This document shows, one piece after another, positions 8,048 through 14,984 of a DNA stretch of 18,560 bases. The notes under the pieces were generated by a model. That model was not told the origin of the DNA, searched no databases, and was given only the letters and a program-made list of their open reading frames with translations. This stretch comes from CAYOVG01 sp964407285. GTDB lineage: Bacteria > Desulfobacterota > Syntrophobacteria > Syntrophobacterales > Syntrophobacteraceae. Location of the stretch: the NCBI GenBank assembly GCA_964407285.1, contig CAYOVG010000108.1, positions 1 through 18,560 of the forward strand, written 5' to 3'. Positions within the stretch are counted from its first letter, which is position 1. Each line of letters starts with the position of its first letter. Position numbers and translations under genes: made by a program.

Positions 8048-8847
8048 GCGGAGTGCGGACAGTGGGTGCAAATAGTGAGCCCCGGCTCCGTGTCGCCGGT
8101 ATGCTGAAAGTGCGCGGGGATTGGAAACGGGAAGTTATAATTGAAATCCCTGAGTTCCGTGTCCGTCCGGGAGAGTTTGTTGCAGTGGTCGGCGCCAACG
8201 GTAGTGGAAAGAGCACCTTCCTCGATATGCTCGGCCTTATCCTCGCTCCCGACCACGTGGCGGAATTTGTATTGGACGGGGATACTCCATCCGATCTCGC
8301 CGCGCTATCCGCGCGTGAGCGAATCCGTGTCCGGCGTAACTGCTTCGCTTATGCACTGCAAAACGGCGGACTTTTGGAGTTCCTCACCATTCGTCAAAAC
8401 ATCCGGTTCTCTGCACGGCTCAAGGGTAAGCCGCCGAAAAAAATTGAAGAAATCGCCCGGATACTCGATCTGGAAGACGTTTTGGATAAGCGGCCCGGCA
8501 AGTCCTCTGGAGGACAGCGCCAGAAAGCGGCTATCGCGTGCGCTCTCGTACAGGAGCCACAGATCATTCTTGCCGATGAGCCGACGGCGGCTTTGGATCC
8601 CCCGAGTGCAAAAAAGCTTGTGGAGACTTTCCGACGCCTCACTCGTGATGCCGGCTCCAGCCTGGTAATGGTAACGCATGCACATGAGTTGGTTCAGGAC
8701 TGCGCCGATGCGATCTACCGTTTTCAGGGCAAAGAAGAATCCCGCAACCTGCTCCGTTCGGTTCTGGTCTTGGACCACCTCCGAGGCAGAACTCCAGATC
8801 GAGGTCTCTCATGTTCCTGCGCGACTGTCGACACGTTGCCGCTCTGA
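8044..8847 (+). CDS. ABC transporter ATP-binding protein (LolD/MacB/FtsE type)
   Basis: A 267-residue cytosolic ATPase with every ABC motif: Walker A GANGSGKST (50-58), Q-loop at Gln106 (YALQNGG), signature SSGGQ (154-158; Ser where LSGGQ has Leu), Walker B IILADEP (174-180), D-loop ALD and H-loop His212 (VMVTHAHE). The size and the phrase 'ADEPTAALDPPSAKKL' fit the LolD/MacB/FtsE group, which pairs with FtsX-fold permeases, and the next gene is one. Its ATG overlaps the stop of the vWA gene (ATGA). Its last 37 bp overlap the start of the permease gene, so the pair is probably translated together. ATP hydrolysis should be retained. The substrate cannot be told; in this group many members transmit force rather than move a solute. 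Confidence 0.9.
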   Translation: MSGVRTVGANSEPRLRVAGMLKVRGDWKREVIIEIPEFRVRPGEFVAVVGANGSGKSTFLDMLGLILAPDHVAEFVLDGDTPSDLAALSARERIRVRRNCFAYALQNGGLLEFLTIRQNIRFSARLKGKPPKKIEEIARILDLEDVLDKRPGKSSGGQRQKAAIACALVQEPQIILADEPTAALDPPSAKKLVETFRRLTRDAGSSLVMVTHAHELVQDCADAIYRFQGKEESRNLLRSVLVLDHLRGRTPDRGLSCSCATVDTLPL

Positions 8848-10622
8848 TCCTTTCGGACCTCCGCTTTGAGTGGATTCTGTCGATTTGCATGGTCTTCGCT
8901 CTCGGCGCCGTCTTTGCCCCTCTGTTCATCCTTCTCGGACTACAAGAGGGAATCGTCGGCAATATGCTCGATAAACTGAAAAGTGATCCTTACAGCTGTA
9001 TGGTTACTCCGAAATTTCCACTGGAAACCCCCTTGGACGATGCTTGGCTGGGCTCTCTTCAAGAGCATTCCAAGGCGCTCATCACGTCATCGACTTCACA
9101 TCTGCTGTTGAATGTCGATGGTCTCGATGATCCGGTCAACGCGGTTCCTACTACGCCTGTAGACCCTATCCTGGTTGAAAACGGCATTTTTCTGCCGCGC
9201 GAGGAAGATTGGCAAATCGTGCTCTCCGACCGGCTTGCACATCTTACTGGAAAGAAGATCGGAGATACTCTCAGTGTGACCCTCATCCGGAATACGGGGC
9301 AGGAAGAAAGACTGCCGGTCAAGTTCAACGTGGCAGGGATTCTGGCGAAGTCCGCTTCGGAAGACCTCAAGATTTGGCTGCCCGAATCCCTTTTTCAAGG
9401 GATCTACAGGTGGCGAAGCGGCCATGGGGTGCCCGAACTCGGCCTCGCCGGCAGGGGCGCCATGCTCACTCCCCAATATGACGGTGTGCTGACCCTTCTC
9501 GATCGTGTCCCGACCGACGAGGAGTATCGACGGATGCTTGCCGGAAAGATGAGCTTCAGCCGACGTCCCGAGCCACTCTCCGACACAGGATGGAAAGTTC
9601 CCCGTGGTCGCCATGTACGCCTGTGGCGACCGGTAAACAACCGTGTATTCGAAGCAGACCTTCCATCACTCGTTAATCGCCATAATGATCTCGGATACTC
9701 GGTGCAAGTCGTTCCCTTCCTGGATGCCTTCGAAGTGACGTTAAAGTTGGACGGATGCGGCAAGATGCTGTCCATCACCGTGCTGCCAAAGGCGCTGGAG
9801 CCAAATGATAGTACCGAAGATCACGAAAGGTGGCGACATGTGTTGGTATCTCCAGGGGACGACTTGAAGGCGTGCACTCCAGGAGAAATGTCTTTCAATT
9901 CCGGTGGCAGAGGCAAGGAAATCATCATTCCGGTCAAGGTATGTCCTTCATCCATGGTGACACCTGGCCATCTTGCGGTCCCCAGGGACCTTGCCGGCGA
10001 AATGAACGCCGCTCGCTACCAGGAAGCATTCTATGACCCGACAACAGGCGGACTCAGCGCTGTGGGAGAAGGAGCGCGGTTCTTTAAAGCCTATGCGAAA
10101 TCCATAGATGAACTGGAGGACCTTGTTGAATTCGTTCGCAGTGAAGGAGAGAGGCGTTCGAGCAACGCACTGCGCGAGCCGAACTCCAGGGTGGGAGAGG
10201 TGCGCAACATCCGCCGGCTGGCCGGCTACATGGAGAAGCTCTACATTCTCATTGTCGTGGTCTCGGGAGTCTCCAGCTTCTTCGCGATTGCCGCCGGCGT
10301 CTATGCCGGGGTCCAGCGAAAGCGGCATGACCTTGCCTATCTTCAACTGCTCGGCGTGCATCCGGCCGCACTCTTCTTGTTTCCCTATCTCAAGAATCTT
10401 GTTCTCGTCACCGGAGGCATCGTTTTTGCCCTCATTGCCTACGCATTTTTTGGAAATTTTTCCTCTCGTCTCTTCCTTCTAGAAGGTGCTTCTTTGACAC
10501 GTCTGACCCTGCTAAACATTTCGATTCTCGTTACAGGAATACTTGTTGCTGCATCGGTGGCATCGCTGCTGGCCGCCACTGCGGTTACACGCATCGACCC
10601 GGGAGAACACATCCGTGAATAA
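8811..10622 (+). CDS. FtsX/MacB-like ABC permease with large periplasmic domain
   Basis: A 603-residue inner-membrane protein. Topology matches the type VII ABC (FtsX/MacB/LolCE) fold: TM1 at about 21-43, a soluble periplasmic region of roughly 430 residues (45-475), then three helices at about 477-500, 520-546 and 565-590. The stretch QRKRHDLAYLQLLGVHP between TM2 and TM3 is the typical FtsX-family cytosolic coupling loop ('R..E...L..LG'), and the tail IDPGEHIRE matches the usual 'dPae.lR' ending. The periplasmic region is larger than that of FtsX and was not assigned to a known fold. The start ATG 8811 lies inside the ATPase gene, with GAGG at 8801-8804. It presumably forms a dimer with the upstream ATPase and couples ATP turnover to the periplasmic proteins of the operon (inference). 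Confidence 0.85.
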   Translation: MFLRDCRHVAALILSDLRFEWILSICMVFALGAVFAPLFILLGLQEGIVGNMLDKLKSDPYSCMVTPKFPLETPLDDAWLGSLQEHSKALITSSTSHLLLNVDGLDDPVNAVPTTPVDPILVENGIFLPREEDWQIVLSDRLAHLTGKKIGDTLSVTLIRNTGQEERLPVKFNVAGILAKSASEDLKIWLPESLFQGIYRWRSGHGVPELGLAGRGAMLTPQYDGVLTLLDRVPTDEEYRRMLAGKMSFSRRPEPLSDTGWKVPRGRHVRLWRPVNNRVFEADLPSLVNRHNDLGYSVQVVPFLDAFEVTLKLDGCGKMLSITVLPKALEPNDSTEDHERWRHVLVSPGDDLKACTPGEMSFNSGGRGKEIIIPVKVCPSSMVTPGHLAVPRDLAGEMNAARYQEAFYDPTTGGLSAVGEGARFFKAYAKSIDELEDLVEFVRSEGERRSSNALREPNSRVGEVRNIRRLAGYMEKLYILIVVVSGVSSFFAIAAGVYAGVQRKRHDLAYLQLLGVHPAALFLFPYLKNLVLVTGGIVFALIAYAFFGNFSSRLFLLEGASLTRLTLLNISILVTGILVAASVASLLAATAVTRIDPGEHIRE

Positions 10623-12603
10623 GTTTCGAAGATCCATCGGAAATACACACGCCTCATCGTTGTGTGTCAAACCGACACACTTGCGAATGGTCGCACTTAT
10701 TAGATACGCTATGGCATGCCTGTTGGGGATGCTCTCTTTTTGCTTTCCTGGCATCTGCCCCATTCTGGCACAGGATATGCCTGAACGGCTAACTATCAAG
10801 CTCCCCGATGGAGTAGAATTGCATTTCCGTGCCGTGTACCTGGAAATCGACGGAGACCGCTTGTTTGCGTCTCGTCGGATCACTCTCGGTTCTCGGGAGC
10901 CAAATCCCAGCTATAAGGAAAGGCTTACGGAAACATTGATCTCCGGCGACTTTGTGGGCAATCGCAACGGGAAACGAGACTGGCTTTATTACTTCGGAGA
11001 GACCGAGATCCAAAGATGTCAATGGAATGCCGTCATGCGTTGGGTGGAAAAAGAGAAAGGCATAACCCAGCGTGCCGAGGATGATTCAAAGCTTCCACAG
11101 ACTGAAGTCACGGTTGCGGAGATCTACGCATTTATTGAGGGATTGAACAATTGGATGCTTACCCAGCAACGAAACAGCCTTCCCGCATTTCGAGGGGCTT
11201 CGGCCTTTTGCCGATTGCCGACGGAAGCTGAGTGGGAGTTCGCTGCGCGAGGTGGTGTTGCTGTCAAACCGGATGTCTTCGATCGGCCTCATCCCTATGG
11301 AGATGATCCCGGCAATTACGAATGGTCTCGAAGTAATTCCGGGAATCGTGTGCAGGAATGTGGAAGTGCTGATATCAAGCCCAATCCGCTTGGTATCTAC
11401 GATATGTTGGGAAACGTGGAGGAACTGACCATCAATTTGTTTAGTCCGGAATATCAGCAAGGCCGCTTTGGGGATCTCGTTGTTCGTGGCGGTAATTTCA
11501 GTGCGTCCGATCTCTCTGCTGCTCGACGAACCGAATACCTTGCATACCAGGCGAGCGGCGAGCCAAACCGGTCCTCCAAGCTCGGCTTCCGGCTCGCACT
11601 TGCCACACGGATCTCTTCGGTGCAGTCTACCCCCCAAGAACTCGATGCCGAATACGAAAAATACGCAAACAACAACGGTCTTACACGCCCTGGACGTGTT
11701 GGCGAATCCAGTCCATCGGGGCAAGCAGCCCAGGATAGATTGCATTTTTTAGAGAGTAATCTGGCGCGACTGAAACTGGACGACGATCGACGATCCCAAG
11801 AACTCAGCAGACTAGAGCAGGAATTGAAAGAAAAGACGGCGGCCATATCGGATGCCGAGCGGATAAATAGGGACCTAAGTGAGAAAAACAAGGATCTAAG
11901 TGAAAATCTTACTCGCCAGGAGGAGCAGATTAGGGACTTGATACAACAGGCTCGCACCCAGGTGACTCGGGACAACAGCACCGTCAGCACCGTCGCTTTG
12001 GAGAGTCAGCTTGAGCAGGCCAGATTAGACAATAAACGACTCCAAGACAAGTTCGCCGAACTCCAAGAGAGGCTCAACAGCGCTCAAACGAAGGCAATAG
12101 CTAACGAAGACCTTGTCGAGCGACTCTCGCGAAAGGAACAGGAGGTAGGCGATCTCAAGCGACAGACCAGCATATTCTACCACGAGATAGACAAGAATGC
12201 CGGCCGTGTTCGTGTGGGGGAAAAACGACTGCTCGAAGCATTGATGCGTCAGGCCAGCGCAAACGCCGCCATAGGGTGGCGAATTCTCAAGAAGTTAAAG
12301 CTGTATCAACAAGCCGGGGCAACAAGCCCATCGGATGCGCGATACCAGGAGAGTCTGCAGGAGGGCTCCCAAATGGTTAACGACTATTGGGCTTTGATTG
12401 TACAGATTGCCAAGGACACCCAGAAAGACCTCTTTCCAGAGGTTAAAGCTGAACTCAGTGATTGGTTGACTGCAAGAGACTTGAAATTACAGCTGAAAGC
12501 TCTTGATCTCATTGAACGCCATGTTGGGGATGTGCTCGCCGGTCAATACCATCGACCCGAAGATCTCGTGAAAGCGCTGCCAGACGAGCCGGAATTCAAA
12601 TAG
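10615..12603 (+). CDS. Exported FGE-sulfatase-like domain fused to a coiled coil (probable pseudoenzyme)
   Basis: A 662-residue protein from GTG 10615, chosen because GGGAG (10601-10605) lies 9 bp upstream and it overlaps the permease stop by 8 bp. ATG 10687 gives a cleaner signal peptide (core around ACLLGMLSFCFPG, cleavage near AQDMPE) but has no visible ribosome site, so the N-terminus is uncertain. Residues about 65-330 form an FGE-sulfatase/SUMF-like domain: FCRLPTEAEWEFAARGG (198-214), NPLGIYDMLGNVEE (257-270), VVRGGNFS (289-296) and LGFRLA (323-328). Formylglycine-generating enzyme needs two cysteines between RGGS and GFR; this protein has none there, so catalysis is unlikely and a binding role is more plausible. 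A long coiled coil follows (about 377-521), then a helical C-terminal region starting near AGRVRVGEK. By position it could be the periplasmic partner of the FtsX-like permease. Confidence 0.8.
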   Translation: MNKFRRSIGNTHASSLCVKPTHLRMVALIRYAMACLLGMLSFCFPGICPILAQDMPERLTIKLPDGVELHFRAVYLEIDGDRLFASRRITLGSREPNPSYKERLTETLISGDFVGNRNGKRDWLYYFGETEIQRCQWNAVMRWVEKEKGITQRAEDDSKLPQTEVTVAEIYAFIEGLNNWMLTQQRNSLPAFRGASAFCRLPTEAEWEFAARGGVAVKPDVFDRPHPYGDDPGNYEWSRSNSGNRVQECGSADIKPNPLGIYDMLGNVEELTINLFSPEYQQGRFGDLVVRGGNFSASDLSAARRTEYLAYQASGEPNRSSKLGFRLALATRISSVQSTPQELDAEYEKYANNNGLTRPGRVGESSPSGQAAQDRLHFLESNLARLKLDDDRRSQELSRLEQELKEKTAAISDAERINRDLSEKNKDLSENLTRQEEQIRDLIQQARTQVTRDNSTVSTVALESQLEQARLDNKRLQDKFAELQERLNSAQTKAIANEDLVERLSRKEQEVGDLKRQTSIFYHEIDKNAGRVRVGEKRLLEALMRQASANAAIGWRILKKLKLYQQAGATSPSDARYQESLQEGSQMVNDYWALIVQIAKDTQKDLFPEVKAELSDWLTARDLKLQLKALDLIERHVGDVLAGQYHRPEDLVKALPDEPEFK

Positions 12604-12629
12604 GAACTTAGAATCTGGGAGGGATGTTT

Positions 12630-13055
12630 ATGATATCGCTAAACCTGGTACGCTGCATCACCGCTGTAATCCTTTTCTTTTCGTCCATTTCACTGTCCGG
12701 CTGCGCTTACCAGCAGTACATGCGCCAAGAGCAAGTGCGCGGGAACTATCTTGATAATCAGATTCGACGTGAGCAAGCAAGGGCAGCTCAACTTACCGGT
12801 GCAAAGCAAAGCCTGGAAGACGAGATCCACAGGTTAAGTTCGGAAATCAACGTGCTCAATGACGACATCGCCAAACACAACGAGGCAATTGCCAGGCTAA
12901 AGCGCAAGACCAAAAAAGCGAACCAAGATATTGCTCAAATAAAGAAACGGGAATCTGAAGTCAAACGACTCAAGGACGCGATCGATCAAAAGGAGAAGGC
13001 TCTCGCATCCAAAAGGAGCGATTTGGCAAAAATTTCCCATGAAGATGTTTTTTGA
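12630..13055 (+). CDS. Small coiled-coil lipoprotein (SGCAY type, copy 1)
   Basis: A 141-residue protein with a signal peptide and lipobox LSGC (Cys25). The rest is an almost continuous charged coiled coil (residues 50-130, heptad-like Leu/Ile spacing), ending HEDVF. An ATG at 12624 is also in frame but directly abuts the GGGAGGG at 12617-12623. ATG 12630 has the right 6 bp spacing and is chosen. Residue +2 of the mature lipoprotein is Ala, so by the Lol rule it would go to the outer membrane. It lies 26 bp after the FGE-like gene and just before a terminator, so it is the last gene of the operon. It is paralogous to the lipoprotein at 14378: both share SGCAY, RE[ST]E[VI].RL and [AT]LASK, and both end DV[FL]. 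Function unknown; it could be a spacer or tether in the periplasm. Confidence 0.75.
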   Translation: MISLNLVRCITAVILFFSSISLSGCAYQQYMRQEQVRGNYLDNQIRREQARAAQLTGAKQSLEDEIHRLSSEINVLNDDIAKHNEAIARLKRKTKKANQDIAQIKKRESEVKRLKDAIDQKEKALASKRSDLAKISHEDVF

Positions 13056-13071
13056 ATCCGACATGATGTGA

Positions 13072-13104
13072 CTCCCGGTCATGACCGGGATTTCGTTTTT
13101 TTTC
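13072..13104 (+). terminator. Rho-independent terminator ending the operon
   Basis: A perfect palindrome TCCCGGTCATGACCGGGA (13073-13090) is followed by a T-rich run (13091-13103, one C and one G interrupting). It lies 17 bp after the stop of the small lipoprotein gene. The strong GC stem and T-tract make it a convincing plus-strand terminator. It separates the two lipoprotein genes of the first cassette. Confidence 0.85.
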
Positions 13105-13115
13105 CTTCTATTCTT

Positions 13116-13144
13116 TTGAAAAGAGGTTTGGTAATAACTTTAAG
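13116..13144 (+). promoter_or_regulatory. Possible sigma-70 promoter for the 13205 lipoprotein gene
   Basis: TTGAAA (13116-13121), a 17-bp spacer, then TTTAAG (13139-13144). The -35 matches 5/6 and the -10 4/6. A new promoter is expected because a terminator lies just upstream and the next gene is 60 bp downstream. The region is AT-rich, so chance matches are easy. Confidence 0.35.
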
Positions 13145-13204
13145 ATCTGAACCGAGGTCCATACATTTTACACACTCTGTCAAATCAAGGAGGAGTCTGC
13201 GAGA

Positions 13205-13930
13205 ATGAAAACGAGTACTTTTAAACCTTTTATCATCTTATTGGCTGCTTCATTCCTGATATCATGCGCTACAACACCGCATAATGTTCAGGATACGACT
13301 CAACAGGACAATCAGAATTCAACCCGCAGAGCTGCCCCGAATTCAGCCGAGCGCGAAATCCTTTTCCAGGGCGCTTTGACCGGGGCGGCTATCGGGGGAG
13401 CTCTCGCGGGAGGGGCCGCCTATCTTATAACCCAAGACAAACTCATCACAGCTCTTGCCGCAGCCGCGGGGACCGTGATTGGAGGAGCTATCGGCTCCAA
13501 GGTTGCAAAAGACCAGATTCAAGACTTACGAGACGTTCAGTTAAAAAACGATCAATTAGAGATGCTGTTAACCAAGGCGCGAGAATACAATTCTAGTATT
13601 GCGTCTTACAACAACAGCCTTGAGCAGGAGATTATCCAGCTCAAGGAACAAAAGAAGACCACGGAACGGACCAAAATCGCTAAGAAGAAACAGAAGGAAG
13701 TCGAAGAACAGCGGGTAAAACTGGCCCAGGAGAAGCTGAAAAGCGCCGAAGAGCAGCGGACTTTGCTCACGGAGGCAGTAACTGAACGGCAGCAGCTTTC
13801 CGCGACCCTTGTGGAAGCGCAAAAGAAACAGTATCAGGAAACGCTCAACGATTTGAACAAAGAAGGTGAGAGATTGGACGGCATCATCAACGAACTCAAA
13901 CTTATTTCGGGACAAGTTCGTATCGGATAA
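13205..13930 (+). CDS. Glycine-zipper, coiled-coil lipoprotein (VRIG-ending, copy 1)
   Basis: A 241-residue protein with a signal peptide and lipobox LISC (Cys21; +2 Ala suggests outer-membrane sorting). After a Gln/Asn/Thr-rich linker comes a glycine zipper in two hydrophobic segments, GALTGAAIGGALAGGAAYL (56-74) and ALAAAAGTVIGGAIGSKVA (83-101). These resemble the membrane-inserting repeats of glycine-zipper lipoproteins. From about 105 to 230 it is a charged coiled coil, ending LISGQVRIG. The ATG is preceded by AAGGAGGAG (13187-13195), spacing 9. It is paralogous in its second half to the lipoprotein at 14985, which lacks the glycine zipper. The protein may anchor in the outer membrane by lipid and zipper and project the coiled coil into the periplasm (inference). 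Confidence 0.8.
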   Translation: MKTSTFKPFIILLAASFLISCATTPHNVQDTTQQDNQNSTRRAAPNSAEREILFQGALTGAAIGGALAGGAAYLITQDKLITALAAAAGTVIGGAIGSKVAKDQIQDLRDVQLKNDQLEMLLTKAREYNSSIASYNNSLEQEIIQLKEQKKTTERTKIAKKKQKEVEEQRVKLAQEKLKSAEEQRTLLTEAVTERQQLSATLVEAQKKQYQETLNDLNKEGERLDGIINELKLISGQVRIG

Positions 13931-14377
13931 TATAGAGCAGTATCACGAAGCCACATGAAAAAGCGTGCTTCCGGCGGCCGCAGGCAAGGGCGGCCCTTAT
14001 GCCATGGAAAGAATATACGCCGGCTAGTGCGGGGTGGCGCAGGTCTGCACCCGTACCCCCTTGTCATTGCAGCCGCCCCGGTTGTGGCCTGTAGTCCTAA
14101 CCGCGCAAAGCGTCTGTTACGTCGGAGGGGGTACACGGATTTCCGCAAGCGTGCCCTGGTAGGCTGTCAAGACTGATTTTTCGGATTCCAGTTCCCATAG
14201 TTTGGCTCCAATGGCGAATTCACGGTTGTGTCAACTCGAAATTAGGGCCTTGACAGTCCACCAGGCCGGAATGACGCACATCATTGCCAGGAACATGCGC
14301 GGCCGGTCACGACTTCGTGACATCATCTCTAAATGGAACAAAATTCATACAACAATCTGTAGGGAGCCAGGTTTATA
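13931..14377. other. 447-bp intergenic region with inverted repeats, no supported gene
   Basis: No convincing gene. A small plus-strand frame at 13955-14176 has an Arg-rich, low-quality product and no ribosome site. By eye the stretch 13965-14160 is more GC-rich than the flanking lipoprotein genes. It contains GTACCCCCT (14053-14061) paired with AGGGGGTAC (14126-14134), with CGGTT/AACCG (14079-14083/14099-14103) nested inside. CTGTCAAG (14164-14171) is paired with CTTGACAG (14249-14256). A 7-bp hairpin lies at 14306-14321. It could be the remains of a small mobile element or a structured leader, but no transposase motif was recognised. Confidence 0.5.
14306..14321. promoter_or_regulatory. Perfect hairpin/palindrome upstream of the second lipoprotein cassette
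   Basis: GTCACGA-CT-TCGTGAC is a 7-bp perfect inverted repeat, 56 bp before the ATG at 14378. No T-tract follows, so it is not a terminator. An operator for a dimeric regulator or a leader hairpin are both possible. Confidence 0.35.
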
Positions 14378-14794
14378 ATGTCGCCGTTTCTTACCTTCCA
14401 TATCAGTGTTGCAGCTCTATTCATCCCCGTATTACTGTCCGGCTGTGCCTACGAGCATATGCATGTGCGGTCGGACTACAACACCAACCTTGAAGTTCAA
14501 CTTAAAGCAAAGAAAGGAGAAATGATTCAACTCGAGGCTGAAAGACAGCGCTTGAACGAGGAAATCGGCAGGCTTAGACAGGAAATCAAAGAACGAAACG
14601 ACCAGATTGCCAAACTTGATCAAGAGATTACCGAGCTTAAACTGAAAACCCGTAAAGCACAGCGCGATAGAGGTCGGATACGGGAACGGGAAACCGAAAT
14701 CAATCGGCTACAGGCCGAGGTACAAGAAAGGAAGGAGACACTTGCCTCTAAGGAGCGAGAATTCAATAAGCTTTACCGGTCAGACGTTCTTTGA
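14378..14794 (+). CDS. Small coiled-coil lipoprotein (SGCAY type, copy 2)
   Basis: A 138-residue protein with a signal peptide and lipobox LSGC (Cys23), followed by AYEHMHV and then a coiled coil over residues 35-125 (e.g. LRQEIKERNDQIAKLDQEI). The C-terminus is RSDVL. GGGAG at 14362-14366 supports ATG 14378, though the spacing (11 bp) is slightly long. It is paralogous to the lipoprotein at 12630: same length class, same lipobox context, and the same RE.E..RL.......LASK segment near the C-terminus. It heads the second copy of the two-gene cassette. Function unknown; mature +2 residue Ala points to the outer membrane. Confidence 0.75.
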   Translation: MSPFLTFHISVAALFIPVLLSGCAYEHMHVRSDYNTNLEVQLKAKKGEMIQLEAERQRLNEEIGRLRQEIKERNDQIAKLDQEITELKLKTRKAQRDRGRIRERETEINRLQAEVQERKETLASKEREFNKLYRSDVL

Positions 14795-14947
14795 TCCACA
14801 GTCGTTGGGATCTGTTGTCCTACCCGTGTATTCCTTTGGGAGAACTGAGTGGGACAGCACACCCAACAGGCTGCATTGTCCACACCTTTTCAAGAACCCA
14901 ATATAGTGCACACCTCTACCTCCACCCACAGCGGAACTGGCAATCGC

Positions 14948-14961
14948 TTACGAATCCGTAA
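14948..14961. promoter_or_regulatory. Small hairpin in the leader of the 14985 gene
   Basis: TTACG-AATC-CGTAA, a 5-bp stem with a 4-nt loop, ends 8 bp before the AAGGAG ribosome site (14969-14974). It could influence translation initiation, but a stem this short may be chance. Confidence 0.2.
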
Positions 14962-14984
14962 CTTAACCAAGGAGCCCCAAGAAG

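Noticed and set aside
6998..8071. 357-codon minus-strand frame opposite the vWA gene
   Set aside because: It lies wholly over the well-supported vWA and ABC genes; the product has no family features and is explained by codon bias on the other strand.
10543..10614. Upstream ATG at 10543 for the FGE-like gene
   Set aside because: It would overlap the permease gene by 80 bp and add a Trp/Arg/His-rich peptide before the signal sequence; GTG 10615 has a good ribosome site.
14085..14125. Integron attC-like pair (CCTAAC ... GTTACG)
   Set aside because: The two arms are only about 10 bp apart and do not form the extended paired structure of an attC site; no integrase or cassette array is present.
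13955..14176. 73-codon plus-strand frame in the spacer after the glycine-zipper lipoprotein
   Set aside because: Arg/Gly/Pro-rich low-complexity product, no ribosome site, no family motif, and it overlaps the inverted repeats; probably just an open frame in GC-rich DNA.
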